Assembly: GCA_025966215.1 (NCBI GenBank)
Contig: JAOPVM010000412.1
Coordinates: 1 to 7,234, forward strand
Direction: 5' to 3'
Length of the DNA: 7,234 nt
Origin: Klenkia sp.
GTDB taxonomy: Bacteria; Actinomycetota; Actinomycetes; Mycobacteriales; Geodermatophilaceae
The notes under the pieces were generated by a model that had not been told where the DNA came from, searched no databases, and saw only the letters and a list, made by a program, of their open reading frames with translations. Within the stretch, counting starts at the first letter, position 1. Each line of letters begins with the position of its first letter. The translations under genes and the position numbers were made by a program. Below are positions 1-5,486 of the stretch, piece after piece.

Positions 1-264
1 GTCGGGCCACGCCGGGCCCGGGTGGACCGCGGTCACCGGGCCCTCGCTGAACACCCGGCCGTCCCGGTAGACCGCGACCAGCGGCAGCCGGCTGACCGTC
101 GTCGTCGGGGTGACGTAGCCGCCGGTGAACGCGATCTGCAGCACGAGGTCGTCCGCGCCGGCGGGCAGCTGGACCCGGGGCGCCGGAGTGCCGCTGCTCT
201 GCTCGGCGCAGGCGGTGAGGACGAGCCCCATGCCGAGGACGGCGGCGATCACCCGGGTGCGCAT
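1..264 (-). CDS. Secreted lipoprotein, N-terminal part (runs off the window)
   Basis: The minus-strand frame starts at ATG 264 and stays open to base 1, giving the first 88 residues. Residues 1-19 form a lipoprotein signal peptide: basic MRTR, a hydrophobic stretch, then a lipobox L16-T17-A18 before C19. The protein should therefore be lipid-anchored on the outer face of the membrane. After a short Ser/Gly/Pro-rich linker comes a beta-rich stretch with LVLQIAFTGGYVTPTT and LPLVAVYRDGRVF. I do not recognise a named family from this fragment. The gene diverges from the DGPF gene across 175 bp. No clear ribosome binding site precedes the ATG. The start is supported mainly by the signal peptide that follows it. 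The function cannot be given. Confidence 0.75.
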   Translation of the reverse strand, partial: MRTRVIAAVLGMGLVLTACAEQSSGTPAPRVQLPAGADDLVLQIAFTGGYVTPTTTVSRLPLVAVYRDGRVFSEGPVTAVHPGPAWPD

Positions 265-296
265 GTGAAGACGACGTCCGGGCGCCGGCGGTGGTT

Positions 297-355
297 CCGG
301 TTGCGCCCCAGGCGGCCAGAACGACCCTCGTTCCGGCCGTCTGGAGCGCAACCGG
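297..355. repeat. 59-base near-perfect inverted repeat (long hairpin)
   Basis: Two 28-base arms, 297-324 and 328-355, flank a CCC loop. They match at 25 of 28 positions, and one of the three mismatches would be a G-U pair in RNA of the plus strand. The outer ten bases, CCGGTTGCGC and GCGCAACCGG, pair perfectly. Both flanking genes point away from it, so it is not a terminator for either. It may be a dispersed palindromic element (REP- or MITE-like) or a structured leader of the lipoprotein mRNA. The fold is seen directly; the role is inference. Confidence 0.8.
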
Positions 356-363
356 TCGGCCGG

Positions 364-390
364 TGTCGAGAACGCGATGGCGGTTCCGTC
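364..390 (+). promoter_or_regulatory. Candidate ECF42-type sigma promoter for the DGPF gene
   Basis: TGTCGA at 364-369 and CGTC at 387-390 are separated by 17 bases. As I recall, the ECF42 sigma group recognises TGTCGA at -35 and CG(A/T)C at -10, upstream of DGPF genes. The site lies 49 bases before the DGPF start codon, a sensible distance. Transcription would begin near 397, leaving a leader of about 43 bases. Both elements are short, so position and context carry much of the weight. Confidence 0.6.
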
Positions 391-401
391 CTCGGGGTGA
401 G

Positions 402-418
402 GCGGCCAGGATGGCCGC
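402..418 (+). promoter_or_regulatory. 17-base palindrome in the DGPF leader
   Basis: GCGGCCA at 402-408 and TGGCCGC at 412-418 are perfect inverted arms around GGA. It lies between the candidate promoter and the ribosome binding site, 21 bases before the ATG. It could be a leader hairpin or a repressor site. In such GC-rich sequence a chance match is possible. Confidence 0.4.
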
Positions 419-439
419 ACGCGACCGAGAGGACCCCTC

Positions 440-847
440 ATGGCCAAGTACCTGCTGCTCAAGCACTACCGCGGCGCCCCGGCTCCGGCGAACGACGTCC
501 CGATGGGCGAGTGGACGCCGGAGGAGGTCACCGCGCACCTCCGGTACATGGACGACTTCGCCGCCCGGCTGCAGGAGAACGGGGAGTTCGTCGACGCGCA
601 GGCGCTGGCCCAGGAAGGCACGTGGGTGCGGTTCGACGGGGAGGGGAAGCCGCCGGTCACCGACGGTCCGTTCGCCGAGACCAAGGACCTGATCGCCGGC
701 TGGATGGCCATCGACGTGGACTCCTACGACCGCGCGCTGGAGCTGGCCGCGGAGCTGTCGGCGGCGCCCGGCGCCGGTGGCACGCCCATCCACGAGTGGC
801 TCGAGCTGCGGCCGTTCCTGTCCGAGGCGCCCACCGTCACCGAGTGA
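440..847 (+). CDS. DGPF/YCII-domain protein
   Basis: This 135-residue protein has the layout of the YCII-related DGPF family. It opens with MAKYLLLKHYRG, a beta strand typical of the family. The signature D75-G-P-F78 sits in VTDGPFAETKDLIAGW, and LELRPF lies near the C-terminus (residues 121-126). YCII proteins fold as small alpha/beta ferredoxin-like domains. Their biochemical role is not settled, and no substrate can be named. GAGAGGA at 427-433 lies six bases before ATG 440, which fixes the start. In many actinobacteria such genes are followed by an ECF42 sigma factor gene. Here only a remnant follows, overlapping by GTGA. An ECF42-like promoter lies upstream. It is probably cytoplasmic, since no signal peptide or membrane segment is seen. 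The length fits the family. I am confident of the family and not of the function. Confidence 0.92.
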   Translation: MAKYLLLKHYRGAPAPANDVPMGEWTPEEVTAHLRYMDDFAARLQENGEFVDAQALAQEGTWVRFDGEGKPPVTDGPFAETKDLIAGWMAIDVDSYDRALELAAELSAAPGAGGTPIHEWLELRPFLSEAPTVTE

Positions 848-930
848 GCCCCGACCTGCGGGCGCTGCGGGTGGCGACGAACACCGCTGAGCGGGACCAC
901 CTGGCCCGGCAGGCGGCTCGGCTGCGGTGA
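844..930 (+). pseudogene. Internally deleted ECF42-type sigma factor gene (start plus C-terminal end)
   Basis: A GTG at 844 overlaps the DGPF stop codon as GTGA and opens a 28-residue frame ending at TGA 928-930. Its body, LRALRVATNTAERDHLARQA, resembles the last helix pair of ECF42 sigma factors, where an alanine/leucine-rich stretch is followed by N-x-x-E-R and then L-x-x-R. Full members have about 400 residues: sigma regions 2 and 4 and a long C-terminal extension. All of that is absent. What remains looks like the original start codon joined in frame to the extreme C-terminus, as one internal deletion of about 1.1 kb would leave. The product could not act as a sigma factor. The alternative is a chance short frame. 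The operon position, the overlap and the motif together make the remnant reading more likely. Confidence 0.6.
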
Positions 931-933
931 CCG

Positions 934-2124
934 TCAGGTGGAGCGGCGCCCGGCCCGCGCCGCGAACGCGTCCAGGGCGTCGAGCACCTCGCGGGCCTGC
1001 CACATCCGGTTGCGCTTCTGTCCGGTGAACTCGGTGAGCACCCCGGCCTCCACCAGCGGCCCCAGCACCCGGACGGCGTTCTGCGCGGGCAGCCCCAGCT
1101 CGCGGCCGATGGTGGGGGAGTCCACCACCGGCTGGCGCACGAGCAGGTCGGCCACTCGCCAGGCGGCGGAGTCCGCCCGGGCCCGCACCGTCTCCCGCCA
1201 TCCGGTGCGGATCGTCCGGAGCTCCTCGACGAGCCTGCCGGCGTTGGCCAGTGCCGCGAGGGTGCCGTCGACGAAGGCGGACACCACCGGGTCCGGATCG
1301 CCTGCGCGGTAGGCGGTCAGGGCCGAGAAGTAGCCCTCGACGTCGGTGAGCAGCCCCGCCGAGACGGGCACGGTCACCGACCGGGTGACGCCGTGGTGGC
1401 GCAGGAGGGCGTGCACCAGGGCGCGCCCGACGCGGCCGTTCCCGTCGGGGAAGGGGTGGATGGTCTCGAACTGGGCGTGGGCCAGGGCGGCGAGGACCAG
1501 CGCCGGGACGTCCGTGCGGCGGGCGAAGGCCATGAGGTCGTCGACGAGGCCGGGGACGTCGGCAGCGACCGGCGCGACGTACTCGGCCTGGTGTGGGCCG
1601 TAGGTGGTCCCCCCGACCCACACCTGCTCCGCGCGCCACCGTCCGGCGATGTCCGGAGCGGTGCCGCGCAGCAGGGCGTCGTGCATGGCCAGGACCGACT
1701 CCGCGGTGGGTGCGGCGGCCAGGTCGAGCGCAGCCTGCATGGCGTGCACGTTGCCGAGGACCGCCTCGGCGTTGCGGGTGGAGGGGGCACCCAGTTCCGC
1801 GACGGCGATGGCCTTCGCGCCCGAGGTGAGCTGCTCGATCCGGGACGACGACGCGGACTCGGTGCGCAGCAGGATGGCCGCGAACCCGGTCAGGTCCGCG
1901 CCTGTTCGCGCGTCGAAACGGGCGATCTCGGCGGCTGCGTCGGCGGCGGCTGCCTGGAGCGCGGGGGCGAGGGCCGGGTGGAGGTCGGCGATGCGGGGGA
2001 CGACGGCGGCGCGGTACGGCCCGGCATGACGCAGCCTGACGGCCCGGGGGACGACGTCGGCGGGCAGGCTGGGCTCCCAGGGGACCTCCTGCGAGCCGAT
2101 GGCCGGCCAGGGATCCGAGAACAT
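934..2124 (-). CDS. Fic-family protein (predicted AMP-transferase) with C-terminal winged helix
   Basis: Fic enzymes usually transfer AMP from ATP to a hydroxyl side chain of a target protein. This 396-residue protein has a Fic N-terminal domain (about 15-115), the Fic core (about 140-290) and a C-terminal winged-helix domain (about 318-390). The catalytic motif is complete: H223-PFPDGNGRVG-R234, with the conserved histidine, acidic D227 and both arginines. The inhibitory helix of this class, (S/T)xxxE(G/N), appears as S93-S-R-I-E97-Q98, so the last position is Gln instead of Gly or Asn. The flap region carries YGPHQAEYVAP (175-185). The winged helix suggests DNA binding, perhaps at its own promoter. 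ATG 2124 has no ribosome binding site but lies six bases after a -10-like hexamer. The gene converges on the sigma remnant with a three-base gap and is transcribed alone. The target is unknown. Confidence 0.93.
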   Translation of the reverse strand: MFSDPWPAIGSQEVPWEPSLPADVVPRAVRLRHAGPYRAAVVPRIADLHPALAPALQAAAADAAAEIARFDARTGADLTGFAAILLRTESASSSRIEQLTSGAKAIAVAELGAPSTRNAEAVLGNVHAMQAALDLAAAPTAESVLAMHDALLRGTAPDIAGRWRAEQVWVGGTTYGPHQAEYVAPVAADVPGLVDDLMAFARRTDVPALVLAALAHAQFETIHPFPDGNGRVGRALVHALLRHHGVTRSVTVPVSAGLLTDVEGYFSALTAYRAGDPDPVVSAFVDGTLAALANAGRLVEELRTIRTGWRETVRARADSAAWRVADLLVRQPVVDSPTIGRELGLPAQNAVRVLGPLVEAGVLTEFTGQKRNRMWQAREVLDALDAFAARAGRRST

Positions 2125-2125
2125 G

Positions 2126-2162
2126 GTCTGATCTTATTCGCACTCAGACACCGATGTGCGAA
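2126..2162 (-). promoter_or_regulatory. Two interleaved inverted repeats just upstream of the fic start
   Basis: TTCGCAC (2137-2143) pairs with GTGCGAA (2156-2162), and GTCTGA (2126-2131) pairs with TCAGAC (2144-2149). Both have perfect arms, and both spacers are exactly 12 bases. The arms alternate A-B-A'-B', so in RNA they would form an H-type pseudoknot with stems of 7 and 6 bp, ending one base before the ATG. As DNA they would be overlapping operators across the promoter. Which applies depends on the transcription start. Binding by the Fic winged helix is speculation. Confidence 0.5.
2131..2136 (-). promoter_or_regulatory. Candidate -10 element of a leaderless fic promoter
   Basis: On the minus strand TAAGAT fits the actinobacterial TANNNT -10 pattern. 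The six bases CAGACC follow, then the ATG. Transcription would thus start at or next to the first base of the start codon. This agrees with the missing ribosome binding site. No convincing -35 hexamer is seen. Confidence 0.5.
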
Positions 2163-2195
2163 CAAGAGTCCCGGGTGTTCTCCGAACGGGTCAGG

Positions 2196-3014
2196 TCACC
2201 TCACCCGCTGCTCGGCCAGGAACCCACCCACCAGCGGCAGGAACTCCTCCGGCCGCTCGACGCCGAGGGCGTGCGAGGAGCCCGGGCCGGTGAAGTACTC
2301 CAGCCGCGCCCCCGGGATGGCGGCGGCGACCTGCCGGCCGTGCCAGGGCGGGGTCAGCAGGTCCTGCTCGCCGGCGATCACGAGGGTCGGGGCGGTGAGG
2401 GAGCCGAGCCGGTCGAGGGTGTCGTGGCCGAGGTCGGCGTCCCACTGCTCGGCGGTGGCCGCGATCTGCTCGGGGGTGCTGGGGAACAGCGGCAGCAACT
2501 GCTCGATGAGCCCGCCGAACTCGGGGCTGTCCAGCAGTTGGGGGGAGAAGGCGACCCCGAGCGCGCCGAGTCCGCCGGCCAGGTCGCCGTGCCGCCAGGG
2601 GTAGGCGAGGCCGGTCATCATCGCGCGCTGGAACCCGTCGGTGCGGGCCCAGGTGCAGTAGAGGACCAGCGAGGAGACCCGCTCGGGGACGGCGAGGGCC
2701 AGCTCCTGGGCGATCGCGCTGCCCAGGGAGTAGCCGAGCACGTGGGCCCGCTCGATGCCCAGGGCGTCCAGCAGCCCGCGGGCGTCGGCGGCGAGGGAGG
2801 CGACGGTCATCTCGCCGTCCCCCCGGCTGGTGCCGCCCATGCCGCGCAGGTCGTAGGTCACCACCCGGTGGGTGGCAGCCCAGACCTCGGCCATCTCGGT
2901 CCAGAAGCCCAGCGACTGGCTGGTCCCGTTGATCACCAGCAGCGGCTCGCCCTCGCCGTACTCCTGGACGGCCACCGAGATGTCGCCGACGTCGACGGTG
3001 CGCTGCTGGGTCAC
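2196..3014 (-). CDS. Alpha/beta-fold hydrolase (probable esterase)
   Basis: This 272-residue protein has the alpha/beta-hydrolase layout. The nucleophile elbow is G94-Y-S96-L-G98, the acid is D218 in GEQDLLTPP, and the base is H248 in GPGSSHALG. The oxyanion-hole region has N29-G-T in place of the usual HG. YDLRGMGGTS (54-63) is a typical strand/turn of this family. No signal peptide is seen, so it should be cytoplasmic. The start is GTG 3014, with GAGGAGA at 3019-3025 four bases upstream. The gene diverges from the Baeyer-Villiger monooxygenase across 162 bp. Such pairs often degrade ketones: the monooxygenase makes an ester or lactone and the hydrolase opens it. That link is inferred from context. 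Other substrates, such as enol-lactones or peroxide chemistry, cannot be excluded. Confidence 0.9.
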   Translation of the reverse strand: MTQQRTVDVGDISVAVQEYGEGEPLLVINGTSQSLGFWTEMAEVWAATHRVVTYDLRGMGGTSRGDGEMTVASLAADARGLLDALGIERAHVLGYSLGSAIAQELALAVPERVSSLVLYCTWARTDGFQRAMMTGLAYPWRHGDLAGGLGALGVAFSPQLLDSPEFGGLIEQLLPLFPSTPEQIAATAEQWDADLGHDTLDRLGSLTAPTLVIAGEQDLLTPPWHGRQVAAAIPGARLEYFTGPGSSHALGVERPEEFLPLVGGFLAEQRVR

Positions 3015-3045
3015 GGGGTCTCCTCGGGAACTGACACGGGCGTGG

Positions 3046-3056
3046 CCTGGATCACA
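3046..3056. promoter_or_regulatory. Candidate operator, degenerate copy (hydrolase side)
   Basis: CCTGGATCACA here recurs exactly at 3119-3129, 73 bp away and in the same direction. This copy lies 31 bases upstream of the hydrolase start. Its right half is degenerate compared with the perfect palindrome at the other copy, matching at 4 of 7 positions. Five-base arms CGTGG (3041-3045) and CCACG (3057-3061) also enclose it. Confidence 0.5.
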
Positions 3057-3118
3057 CCACGGGCCGGGGGCGCGCCGACAGGGGGTGGACAAGCCGGTTG
3101 CGGACGTGCAGCGTGAGA

Positions 3119-3135
3119 CCTGGATCACATCCAGG
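3119..3135. promoter_or_regulatory. Candidate operator, perfect 17-bp palindrome (monooxygenase side)
   Basis: CCTGGAT and ATCCAGG flank CAC as perfect seven-base arms. The site lies 41 bases before the monooxygenase start codon. Its size suits a dimeric regulator such as a TetR- or GntR-type protein. EthA-like genes are often controlled by a divergent TetR gene, but no regulator gene is present here, so the regulator would be encoded elsewhere. A weak -35-like TTGCGG at 3098-3103 would place the -10 region inside this palindrome. Confidence 0.6.
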
Positions 3136-3176
3136 GCCCGGTGGCGGGGCGGGGCCACAGCCGAGGGGAACCGCAC

Positions 3177-4664
3177 GTGACGACCATCGAGCAGAGCACG
3201 GCCATCGAGCACGTCGACGTCCTCGTGGTGGGGGCGGGGATCTCCGGCATCGGGGCCGCCTACCACCTGCAGGAGCGCTTCCCCGACCGCAGCTTCCGGG
3301 TGCTCGACGCGCTGCCGGCCAAGGGCGGCACGTGGTGGACGCACCGATACCCCGGCGCACGCTCCGACAGCGACCTGTTCACCTTCGGCTACCGCTTCAA
3401 GCCCTGGCGCGGGCCCTCGATCGCGACGGCGGCGGAGATCCTCGCCTACCTCGACGAGGTGGTGGAGGAGAACAAGCTCGGGTCGACGATCTCCTACGAG
3501 CACAAGGTGACCGCCGCGCAGTGGTCGTCGTCCGAGGCGCGGTGGACCGTCGACGTCACCGATGTCGCGACCGGCGCCGAGAGCCGGCTGACCACGGACT
3601 TCCTGTGGATGTGCCCGGGCTACTACAAGCACGACCAGGGCTACACGCCGCAGTGGCCCGGCATCGAGGACTACCAGGGCGTGGTGGTGCACCCGCAGAC
3701 CTGGCCCGAGGACCTGGACCACACCGGCAAGCGCGTGGTGGTCATCGGCTCCGGGGCCACGGCGGCCACGCTCATCCCGGCGATCGCGAAGACCGCCAAG
3801 CACGTGACGATGCTGCAGCGCTCGCCCACGTTCTTCTACGCCCGGCCCAAGACCCACGAGCTGGCGACGACGCTGCGCGGGCTGGACACCCCGGAGGAGT
3901 GGACGCACGAGATCCTCCGGCGGGCCTACATCACCGAGATGAACGAGCTGACCCGGATGTCGTTCGAGGAGCCCGAGGAGCTGCGGACGTTCCTGATCGA
4001 GTCGATGCGCCCGCTGCTGCCCGAGGGGATGGACATCGACAAGCACTTCAACCCGACCTACCGGCCGTGGCAGCAGCGCATCGCCGTCCTGCCCGACGGG
4101 GACATGTTCGACGCGCTGAAGGACGGCAGCGCCTCGGTGGTCACCGACACCATCGAGACCTTCACCCGCGACGGCATCAAGCTCAGCTCCGGCGAGACGC
4201 TGGAGGCCGACATCGTGGTCACCGCGACCGGGTTCGACCTGTCGGTGTTCGGCGACATCGCCTTCGCCGTCGACGGCAAGCCCGTCGACTTCGCCGACAC
4301 CGTCACCTGGCGCGGGATGATGTTCACCGGCGTGCCGAACCTGGTCTACGTGTTCGGCTACTTCCGGCACAGCTGGACGCTGCGGGCGGACATGATCAGC
4401 GACGTCGTGTGCCGGCTGTTCGGCGAGATGAGCACGCACGGTGCGCGCACCGTCGTCCCGGCACTGCGGCCCGAGGACGGCGACATGACCTTGGGCCCGT
4501 GGGTGGACCCGGCGAACTTCAACCCCGGTTACCTGGCGCGGTCGATGCAGCTGATGCCCAAGCAGGGCGACCGTGAGCCGTGGTTGGGGCTGCAGGAGCA
4601 CGCGGTGGAGAAGGACGACCTGCCCGGTGCGGACCTGGACGACGGGTCGCTGGTCTACCGCTGA
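3177..4664 (+). CDS. Flavin-dependent Baeyer-Villiger monooxygenase, EthA-like
   Basis: It inserts an oxygen atom next to a ketone carbonyl using FAD, NADPH and O2, giving an ester or lactone; related enzymes also oxidise sulfur. In 495 residues I see the FAD fold G19-A-G-I-S-G24, then GGTWWTHRYPGARSDSD (50-66), which matches the type I fingerprint (A/G)GxWxxxxYPGxxxD. Next comes the Baeyer-Villiger signature Y166-Q-G-V-V-V-H172-P-Q-T-W176-P, with Tyr for the usual Phe. The NADPH fold is G191-S-G-A-T-A196, and the conserved ATG is at 350-352. The PxYxPWxQR stretch (293-301) and the overall length closely resemble mycobacterial EthA (about 489 residues). GTG 3177 has GAGGGGAA six bases upstream, and an earlier in-frame GTG at 3141 has none. 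It is divergent from the hydrolase. Unlike mycobacterial ethA, no TetR gene is adjacent. The natural substrate is unknown. Confidence 0.95.
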   Translation: MTTIEQSTAIEHVDVLVVGAGISGIGAAYHLQERFPDRSFRVLDALPAKGGTWWTHRYPGARSDSDLFTFGYRFKPWRGPSIATAAEILAYLDEVVEENKLGSTISYEHKVTAAQWSSSEARWTVDVTDVATGAESRLTTDFLWMCPGYYKHDQGYTPQWPGIEDYQGVVVHPQTWPEDLDHTGKRVVVIGSGATAATLIPAIAKTAKHVTMLQRSPTFFYARPKTHELATTLRGLDTPEEWTHEILRRAYITEMNELTRMSFEEPEELRTFLIESMRPLLPEGMDIDKHFNPTYRPWQQRIAVLPDGDMFDALKDGSASVVTDTIETFTRDGIKLSSGETLEADIVVTATGFDLSVFGDIAFAVDGKPVDFADTVTWRGMMFTGVPNLVYVFGYFRHSWTLRADMISDVVCRLFGEMSTHGARTVVPALRPEDGDMTLGPWVDPANFNPGYLARSMQLMPKQGDREPWLGLQEHAVEKDDLPGADLDDGSLVYR

Positions 4665-4672
4665 CGCGCCGG

Positions 4673-4700
4673 CGGTGGCGTTTCCGCGGAAACGCCACCG
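4673..4700. terminator. 28-bp perfect palindrome between convergent genes
   Basis: The bases from 4673 to 4700 form a perfect 28-bp palindrome centred on TTTCCGCGGAAA, with 14 bases in each half. It starts eight bases after the monooxygenase stop codon and ends directly beside the AbiEii stop codon, so a bidirectional terminator is likely. There is no U-tract, which is common for high-GC actinobacteria. A dispersed palindromic repeat is the alternative. Confidence 0.65.
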
Positions 4701-5486
4701 TCAGCCTCGGGCTGCGGCGACGGCGTGCGCCCAGTGCCCGCGGACCTCGTTCCGGGCTTCATCTGGACCGACCGCGATGCGGCCCTGGTGGCTGAGCGAT
4801 GCCCGCCACTCGGACTCGCTGGGACACCGGTCGAACATCCACGGCTGGACGTCCCCGGCGGTCGGACCGTGCGACCGGAAGAGCCGGGCGGCGTCGGCGT
4901 CGATGAGGCCGGCCCTGCCCAGGCCCCACAGGTCGTAGAGGTCGCGGGCGGCGCCGCGGTCCAGCCAGGTGGCTGCCTTCCACCCGGCGAAGGCAGTTCC
5001 TGTGGGCGTGACCATCTCGGCCGGTGGGGCATCGCTGTAGCGCTGGTCGAGGGCTCGCAGCTCGACGGGCCACGGCGAGTAGCCGGTGGCGCCGAGGAGC
5101 TGCACGCGGATGCGGATCGTGTCCCCGACGAGCAGGACGCTGGACTCCGACCCCCGGGTGTCCGCGAGCGGGGGCAGCCAGCTGGTGGGGCCGTGCGACC
5201 GCTGGAGTCCACGCGCGACGGCCGATTCGATGGCTGGTGCGACATCAGCTCGCGGTGCACTCGTGATCAGGTCGATGTCCTCGCTGAGGCGGAGCGCGGG
5301 CAGGAAGGTGCGGGACAGCGCGGTGCCCCCGATGAAGACCAGGTGCTCGTGCAGCCCGGCGCTCGACAGCGCCGCCAGCACGTGGCTGATGGCGTGGTCC
5401 CGCAGCACCTGCTCGTCAGCGACCCCGAACTGCTCTCGGACCGCTGCTGCCTCGCCCGGGTCCAGGCCGCGTCGGCTAGCCGGCAT
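4701..5486 (-). CDS. abiEii: AbiEii-type nucleotidyltransferase toxin
   Basis: This is the toxin of a type IV toxin-antitoxin pair. AbiEii-family proteins are DNA polymerase beta-like nucleotidyltransferases; some are known to transfer nucleotides to tRNA acceptor ends. The 261-residue protein shows motif I G53-G-T-A-L-S58 and motif II R66-L-S-E-D70-I-D72-L, whose two aspartates would bind metal. Further on, K170 and R177 precede R181-D-L-Y-D185-L, the usual C-terminal signature of this family. ATG 5486 shares one base with the antitoxin stop codon (TGATG), so translation is probably coupled. GTG 5489, which gives one more residue and a GTGA overlap, is equally possible. It lies second in the operon after AbiEi, the usual order. 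Such modules can cause abortive infection. Activity here is inferred. Confidence 0.9.
   Translation of the reverse strand: MPASRRGLDPGEAAAVREQFGVADEQVLRDHAISHVLAALSSAGLHEHLVFIGGTALSRTFLPALRLSEDIDLITSAPRADVAPAIESAVARGLQRSHGPTSWLPPLADTRGSESSVLLVGDTIRIRVQLLGATGYSPWPVELRALDQRYSDAPPAEMVTPTGTAFAGWKAATWLDRGAARDLYDLWGLGRAGLIDADAARLFRSHGPTAGDVQPWMFDRCPSESEWRASLSHQGRIAVGPDEARNEVRGHWAHAVAAARG

Noticed and set aside
22..930. A 302-codon plus-strand frame running into the sigma remnant.
   Set aside because: Most of it is antisense to the lipoprotein or out of frame with the DGPF gene and is Arg/Gly-rich. Only its last 28 codons look meaningful, and these have their own GTG.
2177..2187. A GTTC-N3-GAAC mini-hairpin after the hydrolase gene as a terminator.
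   Set aside because: Four-base arms are too short to support a terminator call.
3098..4576. A long plus-strand frame overlapping the monooxygenase in another frame.
   Set aside because: It is Arg/Gly/Ala-rich with no domain signs, while the alternative frame is a complete flavoprotein.
2196..4601. One continuous open minus-strand frame of about 800 codons covering the hydrolase and the antisense of the monooxygenase.
   Set aside because: The upstream part is low-complexity antisense sequence, rich in His, Arg, Val and Gly. The monooxygenase on the plus strand has all its motifs, and the hydrolase has its own GTG and ribosome binding site at 3014.
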